Positions 46,101-58,100 of a stretch of DNA of 64,000 nucleotides are shown one piece after another. Each line of letters starts with the position of its first letter. The stretch's first letter is position 1. The stretch is from assembly GCA_029964075.1 (NCBI GenBank), contig CM057129.1, positions 12,329,430 to 12,393,429 of the forward strand, written 5' to 3'. The notes beneath the pieces are model-generated. The model did not search any database and was not told where the DNA came from. It was given only the letters and a program-made list of their open reading frames with translations. A program made the translations under genes and the position numbers. Source of the stretch: Patiria pectinifera (lineage: Eukaryota > Echinodermata > Asteroidea > Valvatida > Asterinidae).

Positions 46101-49100
46101 CATCACTGTTTGGATATTGAATGGAAACAGACGTCACAGTCTGTCCAATTCAAACTCAATATGCCATGGCAGAGATATGTCAGTGAGTCTACAGGGTGAG
46201 TAAAAAAAACGAAACCCAAATGTCGGGACTATTGTTTTATTGAAGTTTTGCATGTAGCACTTTCAAAATCTAGGGCATAAAAGCCCAATTCATAAGCTTT
46301 CTTTTAGTACAAGAATCATTCAAATCACTTATGTTCTTCTCAAGTTACGGGATTTTAAACACAACCACCGTTTTAAAGTTCTTTCCACGGATTAAAAAAA
46401 AGTGTGGTTCTTTCAGCAAAACGAAAAATATTCACACACATCCCTGTGTGGTTTGTTTTTGTTTTGCTGAAAGAACACTGAATTTTTTTGTGATCCGTGG
46501 ACAGAACCTTAAAACGGTGGTTGTGTTTAAAATTCCGTAACTTGAAAAGTACATGTGTAATTTGAATGATTCTTGTACTAAAAGAAAGCATATGAATGGG
46601 GCTTTAATATCCTAGATCGCCTTTGCCGACACGCCAGGACGAGTATTCGAGTAGATGAAAACCACGAGTAGAACAATGAGTAGCAAACACTACTCGCGAG
46701 TACTCGAGCACTCGGGATACTCGCCCAGCACTAATCACAACTGCCCTTTGGAAGAGCATAAGCACTGATGGTTAAAGGACCCGTACAATGTAATTTTTTT
46801 AATGCAATCCTTGAACATGTTCCTTTGTCCATATTTTCATTTAACATTTTGTAATTTTGATTCTTATAATGTTTTTTTTATGCTAACGGTTTCCATATTC
46901 ATGAACAAAAGTGTGATGTCATTTTGGGCTCTGAGAAGGCTCATGGCTACAGCTATTTCAGCAGCACAAGTTGCTGGATATTTTGCTGTTGTAAACTTCT
47001 TTTCTTTAGTGATGATTCGTTAATTGTTTCAGTACATGAAGCAAATTTTGGGTTCACAATTGGAACAGAAAACCAGGTTCAACTTTATAACAGAGTCTTC
47101 CTAAAATGACATCACAGTAACAGCGCCCTCATTTGCCACTTATAAAGCATGTGCAATTTTAAAATAATGTTTAAGGATGTGCACTCTTCTATTAAATTAA
47201 CCACAAAGGATGTCAAATAGTTGTCATAATTATACATTTCAGAGGAGTACAATTGCACAAAATGTGTTCTTTAGAAAAATTCATCTTATGGACCATTTCA
47301 CAAGTTTAGAAAATAGTTGTTTTACTGTATTCATCTTGGAAGATATCGAGCGTATCAGGGAACAGCTCCCCGTACACTTGCCAGTACGGTACGAGGAAGA
47401 TATCTCCCAGGATTTGCCATCGCCACTCCGAGCGGGGGAAGAGAATCGCCTGTCGGGCCACGCCGTAGCTGACGAGGAAGACGAGCAGGATCAGCATGAA
47501 GTACACCAGGTCACGAATCTATGGGAAGAAATATGATGGGGAATATTCAGAAACTTACTATGAGCAAAATACAGGAACAACAGCTGGATTTATAGACAGT
47601 GAACCCTCCTATGCAAATTAACATACATTATGTGCCAAGTTGTCCTTGCAGTCAAAATCAATAGAGTAACTGTTTTCAATCCGTAGGAATTCCCAGCTCA
47701 CGTAAAGCAGGACTTGATTGCCTTGGATGGATTAAGTGACTTGATGCAGCTATGCTTTGACTCCGGGTGAGTGATCAAACAGCTGTGACCACAACTTGCC
47801 TGCTTTGTTGACCCTGTTTCGCTAGACTCAGTGCTTGCTTGACATGATCTGACTCCTGGTGACTAGCTTTCGTTAAAAGTATAGCAGGGGAAGTGGACGT
47901 GAATTTTGACTGTCAGTGAGTGATTCTGGTCTCATGCACACTTTGTTTCCTTTCCACGATATAAATGCCATAAAGGTTCTACACTCGGTAATTTCTTGGC
48001 CGAGAATTTATCAATTACAATGTTTTTCACTACAATGCATTTCAGCAAAAGGGGTTAAGGGGACATTCACTTAAGAAATCATTTTCATACATTGAACCAA
48101 GCGCCGACTTCCCGTAGCAAAGAATATCATACGCAATCTCTGTGGTGAACCACTAGAGAATCCAAGTTTCGATCACCGCGCTGTGACGGTTTTCAGGAGT
48201 GAACAGGAACTTCACGCACCATGTTACCGATCATGTTGACATAGGGACCCATCACGTTGTTGACACTGCACACGTCCAGCAGTCGGATGTACCATACCAT
48301 GACATCAAGGCAAAAGAACATCCTAGCTAGCTGGTGGTGGGCTGCGGCCGAATCCGTGCCGGCCATGTACACCGAGTACAGACGGAAGATGAAGCCTGGG
48401 ATGTAGAGCAAAATGCCCGCCAGATCCCAGATGTTCCACTTGTCCGAGGCCCACATCTTGATCTTCTGCCAGAGGGTCAGCCGGCCGTGTTCGCCCATCA
48501 TGAGAACCTTGTAAAAGAGAAAGAGAAATTGTCAGTGTCAATAATGTCGTCTTGTCCACCTCTCGTTGTCTTTCCATAATGACAAGTTTGAATGCCGGGC
48601 ATCATGATGTCGCGATCATGATGTCAATGTCAATTGTCAATGTCATTCTACCAAACTGTCGCAATTCCTGCATTGTAAGTGTAAACACTGTGCAAGTCAC
48701 AGCCAAGTCCACTATCATGATGTCACCATTGGTTAATGTCAGTTTCGTTGCCGTCCTACCTGACGCAGTTCCTCCATGTTGAAGGGTGAATATCGTACAA
48801 GACTTTGCCCATACTGGGATCGTCATATCACTGTCACCAAATGTCCCTGTCGTCTCACCTGTCACAGTCTCTCAATATAAAACATACCGTGCAAATCACG
48901 GCCATTGCCGCGATCGTAGTGTCCCAAATTGTCAGTGTCAGATGTCATTGTCGTGTCGCCCACCTATCGCAGTTTTTTCATGACCAGTGAGAACACTATG
49001 TCGTGATAATGGTGTCATTAATTGTCAATGTCAGATGTCCATGTCGTCTGACTTATACCCACCTGTCGCAGTTCCTCCATGGCCAGCGTGAACATTGTGC

Positions 49101-52100
49101 AAGTCACAGCCCACTCCACGATCATGATGTCACCTTGCAAATCCACCAGTACGACGAAGCTGAACATCATCAGGAATATTATGTAAAACACCTACAAGAA
49201 ATTTCAGGGAAAAATGTCACAGCCAACGATAAGGAGCAACTAGTGACGAATATGACATGTGACAAGTAATGTTTTATACGGGAGAGGGAGTTTGGCGCTG
49301 TGGTAACTTTCCTCCCCTTCCACCTCAACACAGGAAACCCATCGCTAACTGTTCCAGACAAATTCATTCCAGTCAACCCAACCCACAATACCAACGGACC
49401 AGTAACCAGAAGCCGTGGACTAAATCGTCAAACTCCCAGCCAGAACAGAGATCTACACACAATAGTTTCTAACCCCGGACCATCTGTCAATGGAAGCTCC
49501 TGCAATCTATTATCTTCACATCATCTACTTCTGTCAAGCCCTTCAATCCAATCTATGGAGCTACACAAACGAACCCACAGCTGTACATGGGCAGGCCAGC
49601 TGGACGTTCCACCATTTCGAGTAACTATAGTCCCCAAGTTTGTTTTGTCACTGTTGGATTTTGCACTCTCATTGTGATGTGTGGGGAGGTGTTGATATGT
49701 CCTGGAAGTCTGGTCCTGTCAAGTATTAATTTAGATGTAGACCTCTGTGGCCTGTGTTCGAACCGACCAAGGCCGACGTCGGGATTTGGGTTTTCAGTCC
49801 CTACCTGATCCACTGTGGGTTTTCCCTAGAATATCGTCCCTGTGTTTTCCTCCCACCGCTGAAACTGAATAATTCTTCCTTGTCTTTTCTCTCCATGTTT
49901 CTTCAGGCCACCGAGCTACAGTGCTTGCACCCTTCCCAATAAATCATTATTTTTATTACCAGAAAGAATTAAAGATGAAACAAACATGAAATAGAGTATT
50001 GTCTAGAAGAGAGGCTTCACCCTCTACCCATAAATAGTCTTTAAAATGCCCCAACGTCTCAGAGGAGCCAACCTACCGCATTGATCCAGAACTTGAGAAT
50101 GGGTGCCACGAGTAGCATTCTTGCCTTCTCCAGCAGCGGCGCTTCGCTAGGGTCATCGACCGTGGGTCCGTAGGTGCAGTACGGCAGTCGTCGCTTGAAG
50201 GTAGGTCTGCGGATCCCGAAACCAAGGGAGCCGACACTGTGGATGCTGGGTTTCCTATCGCCATTCTGATCAGTTGATACAAAAAAAAAACCCCAGCTTA
50301 TTCTTCTATTTCACTTCTGATTGAAATGTAACATATAAGAAAGAGGGCAAATGTGTTCCTCAAAAATATCGGAAAGACGTTTTCTGGCTTTGTCGTTTGT
50401 ACCAGATAAGCGGACTGATTTTTAGTTGCCTACAGCTGCTATTTTTCCAAAACACCTTTAAGAAAAGTTGTTCTATAATTTGCATGATGGTGAGTGGATT
50501 GTTTGTGATTTCTACAACGAATCATTCGACACTCTTGTTTGATTGTCAGTCTGCCTTTGTTAGAACATCCATCTTATCCTCGCATTCCTAAATGTATGAG
50601 TGCAGATTGAAGTTTGAGATCTTCTTGCGAGGAAAACTAGCCCAATGTAACGAGTTCAAATGACGACTGTAAAATCTGACATGGTCAGATAAGGAAACCT
50701 TCCTTCAGGACTTGAGAAGGAACCACTAACATTTCGAAAACAAGTTGAGGTCATTGTGCTAAATCATGAAAAGAGATAATATTGGTTTTCAAATAAGAAC
50801 TTGTGGAAACACTGCTGTCAAGAAAGGTGAGACAGAATGAGATGTTCTTTTTGTACCTTAGTTTTTTTGTCACAATTTATTGTAAACAATGACCATTTCT
50901 TTTCAAACTCCTTGTGGATATTTTAATTCTCAGTGAATATCTCCAGTGCTTATCTTACAGCAGTATTTTGCATTTCATATTCAGACGTGGCGCCGTCTCT
51001 CCAACGACCGCTGCTTCTGTTAGCGGCTCGGATGGACATGCTCCGCAGTATTTCATCCGTAGAGTTTGAGATCGTGGCCGGGAACAGCCACTCTGTTAAC
51101 TCCTGAAATGACAGAAAGAAAGGGTTCCCAAAATTCAACTTCATATTGTCACAAGCTACATCATTACAACTTCTATTAAACAATCTGCGAAATCGTAACG
51201 AATTCAGAGTCAGTTTCAAACACGTTCGTAACATTTTCTAAATCACAAGCTACAAGATCATAACAGTTTTCTAAGTCGCAAGCTACAAGAAGGTAACAAC
51301 AATTGAGTCATATCCTATACCAGCTCAGAACAGCTTCTTAGCTACACGCTACAAGATTCTAATAACGAGTCACAATTTCTCCTGACGACGGGCAGAGCAT
51401 ACTGTTCGAAACGTTGAGTCCCTCCGGTTCTTTTCAGAACCACACATACTCACAAAAGAGATTTATTCACATGGTGCTACCGCAAACTTATCTTGTCTTA
51501 GAGTCACAATCTGCAGGATCGCAAAAGTGTCTGAGATAACTACAAGATTGGTACGATCTCTGAGTTACAAGGTACCACATCTCCACAACTTTTAAGTCAA
51601 ACCCCACAAGATCGTAGCAACTTCCGTGGCATAGTCCACAAGATCGTCACGCATTCTGTATCACAAGCTACCAGATCGTAACAACTTCTAAGTCTACAAG
51701 ATCGTAACAAAAGGCCACAACCTACCTTCATGCTTGATATCTTACTGAACACCCCGTACCACTGGTCGTTCAGAAGGAACTGTATGCTAGGATGAGCGAT
51801 GAATCTTGAATGGTTGAAAGCCGCAGCTAGCGACAGGCAAGTCTGCTCGCTCCAGTTGTCCAGCTGTGCACAGAGGAGCAAGCGGGTGAAACTGGCGTCT
51901 TCCTCGAAGCACTGGCCCAGAAGCTCCACTGCTAGGTTTTCGTACCACCTGAAAGATGGACACCAATATCGTCAGCACACTTGACACAGAATTCCGTATC
52001 TTATACTAGTTATAAACTGTCGTTCAAGAGTCGCGCCGCATCCGACTCAGGTCGAACAAAGTAGATTTTGGTTTGAGACAGGCAAACGTCATTGTACAGG

Positions 52101-55100
52101 GTGATTAAAAGATACTGCAATAATGTAAAGGAGCCGTCCTTTAAATCGAAGTTTAAACGTTTTAAACCTTGTGAGAATGACATATTCGTTATTAACATTG
52201 TGTGAAAAAAAATGAACTTATTTGCATTTAGCGTTTTTCTTATGTGAATCTTTTTAAAGCGGTGCCCGAGTTACGTTTTTGTCCATGAGGCATCAGAATT
52301 TTGCATAAGAGCGGTGACGGTACAATAATGACATCAATAACACAGGTTTAAAATCACTGAACCTTAGCCCAAGCTGTATTTTCCTGTTTCACGTGATGCA
52401 AAGTTTCCCTCGGCTATACTGTTTCCTTCATTGTTCGCACAATTACAGCCCTGCCCTTTACTTGGCAACCCTGCAACGCAACGCATGTCTCAGCTCTAGA
52501 CCTCATGGAAAGAACGGCTATGGGGGACACATTTTGGGCTCTTATGCGATTTTGAGTAAAAACGCAAATTGGGTACCACAGTAAAAAGGTTCACAAAAGA
52601 CAAACGGTAAATGCGATTTAATTCATTTTTTTTCACACAAGGTTACAAACAAATATGTAATTCATACAAGGTTTCAACAGTTAAAAACTTCAACTTGGTT
52701 TTGAAAAAAGATGGCTACTTTGCATAATGACATTTTTTTTGGCTCACCCTGTATTATGTTTCCATTGACTAGATCCTGGAGTCTTTCCAAGTGACTGCAA
52801 CAGTTGATCTATCGACATAGGTGCACTTGTTTCAAACACCGTAGTTTTCATGAAGTTAATTTAAATCTTCTGAAAAATGTGTTCCTCCACCACACCTGAA
52901 CATCAGTCTGAAACTGGTGCCAGACGAGGAACGTCGACCTGAATGTAACTTGTACCATTTGGGCTAACGGGAGTTCTGAAAGAATGTTTGAAGTCGCTGA
53001 TGGATGTTTCAGACACTTTATTTGCTTACATTCATTTTGAAGACTTGTTTTCCTTGGTATGGCTTGGTTTCTAATTAGAGACTCAAGCGTTTAATTTTGT
53101 TTTCAAATGGGCATTGGTTTCGTCCAAAGCTGTGAAGAATGTGAAGTGATCGGGTGATTGACATTCATTAGGTAGAATGCGCAACTAAACTTTGTGTAAT
53201 TTTTTTTTAGATCTAGGAACTGCATTCGTCAAGCATTTCTATGTGTCCTGCAGGTGTCTGCTGACGTGGCGCAGAAAGAACAGGCTTCCTCAAGGCACTC
53301 TCTCGGGATGGAGTGAGGTATCCATCAAATCAGCCAGTGCGCAACTTTTTGATCTGGTATATAGCTACGTATAAAGACTAGCATCCTGGTGTTATGAATG
53401 TCTTTGCTAGTCAAGACCCAGTACGGGCAAGAGACTTCCTCGAGGTATCGAGATGAAGTTGAGTACAGGCTTCATGCATAGGCCTAGAAGATCGGGCTTC
53501 AAGCTTCGTCCATGCCACTCACGAGAGCTCGCATGGCGCGAAGTATTTCAGTTATTCCGATCGGGTATAAAGTAGCGTCTTGGCATGACGTGGGCGTCGA
53601 TCAGGCACCGTTTTCCTTGGCAATACCTTGATCAAAATGTCCCTTCTATTGGTCTCTCCCAACTTTCTGTTGGTAACCGTTAAAGTACTACTGGTGCATC
53701 GAGCCCATACCCACCTCTTTTCCTCGGCCAGTCTGTCAGCAGCGTCCGTGTTGTACTTCCATTTAGCCACCTCGGACATCCGATAGCACAGCCTGGCCCC
53801 GATCAGCGCCTTGGCCAGCGTCTCGCGACCCCGCTGCCACATCAGGCGAGCAATCTGATACTTCTTGGTCAGCAGAGCCCATAAGAAGAGATCGTTGAAC
53901 GGGAAGCAATCGAAGTCACTGGACCCACAGCTGTCGGATTCGTCTGTCTGTAGGCCAACCAAAAAACAAGAACTATGATTTGCACACGTTGTTGGTGCAC
54001 AGGCGTTCTAAGTAGTGTTTCAAACGCACAAAATTAATTCCTGAAAAGCCGTTGTAAACAGAAAGACTGAGGAATAAGAATTACAAGTACCATGACTCAA
54101 TGAACATTTTGGAGAGAAAAAGATTTCTGGCACCTACCGAATCGAAGGTGGAGCCACGCTCGCTCACCTGTCACGCGCGCTCTTGAAGTCGCGGCGCACG
54201 CATTTCGGCAACCCTATTGGTCGACGGAGCACTGAGTGCGCGCGTGCATGCATGCCACCTGCGCAATCGTCGTTCCACTTGTTACTATGAATTTTGCTTG
54301 GCGTGTATTAAGTCTATACCTCAGCTTTGCGGAAGCATCTCATGAACGTCCCACAGGTCCCACATCTCTGGTTACTCTCCGACGAATTGACGGTGTAGTT
54401 ACAGGCGAATCCTTTACTGAGAAGATACTGGATCACCCGGCCAATGTCTTGCAGTTTGAAGTGGCGACGGCCGTTGCGAATCTGGTAGAACGCCAAAAGT
54501 TGAAATAAGCCTGTATAAGCTAGAACTTTTCACTTAAAAAACAAATTGATAAGCCTATTGAACTAGATTTTATGGAGTATTTTTCTCTCTAAATAATACC
54601 GTACCTTTGGTGGCATGAGGTTTGCTTGTTGGTAAAGTATACAAAGCGTCGGGAATGGCTCAGATTCGTCCTGGGAATAAAAGCATTTCAAAGATGAAAC
54701 ATAAAGTTGTAAAATATGAGGATTTACAATTCTGTTATTTTTTTTGTTTTTACTGTAATGTTAGAGAATTAGTTATTTATCTTTTTTCTGTTCTATTTAT
54801 CTTCTCATTTTCTGACATTTTTGTTCATGAAACAAACACATACGAGTTGTTTTCTCACATTCTTGTTAATTTACAAATTGTATTGATACTCATGCACCAA
54901 TTAAATTCTACAAGATAAAGAAATTACCATATTGTCGATGGAACTGTAGAGTTGTTCCAGTCGTTTCGTTGTCACGAAGGACTTCATGTAGCATCCAGTT
55001 TCAAGGAACAGTTCGACGAAGTCGACGCGGTTACGAACCAGGGCGACCTCCATCTTCTCATCCAGACTCAACTCCTAAAAGAGGTAGCAGTGGGAAGCAT

Positions 55101-58100
55101 ACAAGTGAGATGTAATTCTATCCAAGCTCCAATTTCATTGGCGAAGCTTGCAATTACTCACGCATTGCAAATTTGCAATACTCACGCATTATCCAGGGAT
55201 GGAAAACACGTATGCCCTCCTCCTGCAACTTTGTATTTTTGCAGGGGCTGATCCAGGGGGTGGGGGAGGGCGGGGGGTGGAGTTGGGTAGCTGACCATCC
55301 CCCTCCAACTGACCAGTTACATAATGGGGAAAAACTCGCAAAATGTACTTAAAGTTCTCTGAGTAACGTCATCACACAATAATGCAAATCTTGAGTCATT
55401 GTTTCAGGTTTTTTTGTCCTTGTTGTGTGTGTTGAGCTTCAACGCCACAACTACCCACTTTCGAACATTTCGGAACCCGCCAGTGCTTTTCATCACTTTT
55501 CGACGGCAACTGATAGGCCTATGCTTCCTTTTCTAATAATGCTTTCAGGACCCAAGGAACTGAAGCTGCTTACGTTCCACGACAGGTTCTGGTTGAAAAT
55601 CTTCTCCTTTGCAAGATCGACTCGGTTCCAGATTAGGGAGAGTTTCAGCTGATCAGAGGGACACAAGTTACTGCCTGGGAAAAAAAAGAGAAAAATAGTG
55701 TGTTTGTTTCAAAATAGAAAGTTTTTAAGCGATGGCGTTGGACCGTTCGGGATTTTGCAATAAGCCCCTCCCACCTATACATTTGTGCGCGTTTCTCAGA
55801 GTTTGACCACGTGCTCGTGGTCACCTAACCAAAACTCGTGATTTGATTGGCCAATGCGTATTGCTTGATTGACAGACAGGAAGGGTACATGGGCGGTGCC
55901 CAGCACAGCAAATGAACGAAGCGGAAAGCATTTTTTTACAATTAAATTTTTGTTTTGTGTCGAATTTTAATCCGTAATTCCCTACACCTCTTAAGCTACA
56001 CAGAAAAATGATTACATTTCATAAGGGCGTTGAGTATTGCGTAATCGATATCAACGTCATCTTCTGCGTCCACACTGTAGATAGTTATCTGCAAAACAAC
56101 AACGAGATACATGTATTAGTATGGGAGATTCGAATCACTGTTTATTTAACATCATCATCATTTAGTCTTCATCGTGACAAATGTCATCACTGTCGTCACA
56201 TTGTCACCATGTTTTCATTATGATCATTGAATCACTGTCGCAACTGTTGCGTCAGTTACATGAATGTCCCTAATGATACTGTCTCTATTTCCACAATTGT
56301 CAGTCATTGTCACAATTATTAAAACGCCATGCATCGTCTGCATTTCAACACTAGCAAAATAACCATCATCTCTGAATGAGGCATGGTAGTTTTTCTAATT
56401 TAATAGGCTTTCCTATTAGTCTTACCATTTCCTTTTATTTCCTCCATTTTCAGCATTCTGTACTGTAGACATTACACTTTTGGGGGTCTGCAGGACACTT
56501 TTCCCTGTGTTTTTGTCTGAGGATCAAATGTCATGTCTGCTTAATGTCATAAACACCACCTTGCCAAACACTGCCCGATGTTTGGATGAACACATTTGCT
56601 AACTGAGACTTGCATTGCAGGAATGACACTGCTGGTGTTATGTTTTACATTTTTTTTTTGCAGGGCATAATTACTTTCTTACCAAATTCTTTCTCTTTAT
56701 GACCTGTATCAGATCTTCGAAGAGGCTCTCGTGCTTGTCCTGGTTGCTAGGAAACGTGTGCGCAATCTTTTTCCTTAGTCTCTCCTCGTGCTCCGGCATG
56801 AGCGTTCTGCAAACAAACAAATAAACAAACCAGCAAACAAACAAAAACTGTCATCTGTCTTCCATTCTCTGCACCAGTTTACTTCGAGAAACCAATCCCG
56901 GCAGGAGATGTGAATCTTATTGACAGCGCAATCTACTGGCGGTTTTGCGTACGGGCAATATATAACAAAATAAATAAATAAATTCTCGAAACAAGACTAG
57001 CGTAAATACTTACCCCTCTCCATCCGACTTCGTGTAGGCGTATGCGATCAGATCTGCCCCTCGACCACTGCCCTCCGCGATGACGACGGGTATGATGGGA
57101 TCTTTGGTGATATTCTCCAGGACCACACGAATGGTGTTAAGCCCGCCCTCTAGGACCAGACAGACGGCTGGAATGCCGCAGTCACCTGCAGAGAACAGCG
57201 GTTTAATAGATTATTGCATCCATACTGAATCTCAGCGTTTGATTAACAATGACTGGTGTAAATATTGAGCCACTCGGCAGATACGGGTTCCGTCAAGCGT
57301 TGTATTGAAATTTAACACCAAACTATTTTTGGTAATTTGAAGTCTAGGTTCCCCTTTGCGGGGTTAGTTCCATTTAACATCAAACATTTCTAAGTTGTTA
57401 ACTCTACACTAGAAGTGTTGATCCTGCATGCTCTTCCATGGTCTGTGTGTTTTGGAATATCACGAACATCAGGCGTGTTTAGAAGATATAACCCAACGTG
57501 TTTTTTTTTCATTTAGACATAGGATTATTTGTCTTTCATGCATTTGTTCGTTTCCAATGATAACACCACTCACAATCCAAAGAAAAATGTTCAAATCCTA
57601 ACCAGTTGAAGTTAAAGCTCAGTTGACATTACACTTGTCGAGAAAACAGTAAAAAAGCATGCGCAACCTTTTCATCACGAAACACGATCAAGTCGTCCAA
57701 AGCTCTTTTTGTTCCCCAAAACAATTGTTATCGTTGGAAATCACACACATTTCTTAATTTCCTTTAAATGACAGCAAACAAGATGGACTAATTTCACAGG
57801 GTATTTGGAGCTAGTACATAATCTTTAATCCAAGTAAGCTTTTTGATAATTAATTCGGTTGGTTACTTTTGGGATGAATACAAATGATCCTATTAATCCT
57901 CTAATATTGTGATCTTGGTTAAACAAGAACCCAGTTACTTTCTTGCACGTACTGGCAGAGTCCATCTTCTGGTTTGATACCAATTTCTCCAGGTTGGATC
58001 GGAGAGTGATCTCGACACCGTAATTGCCCACCGTGCCGTTGTCGACAAGGATGAAGTGGGTGTGGTTTGGGTCCAGCGACGCCCCTGTACTCAATGAACT

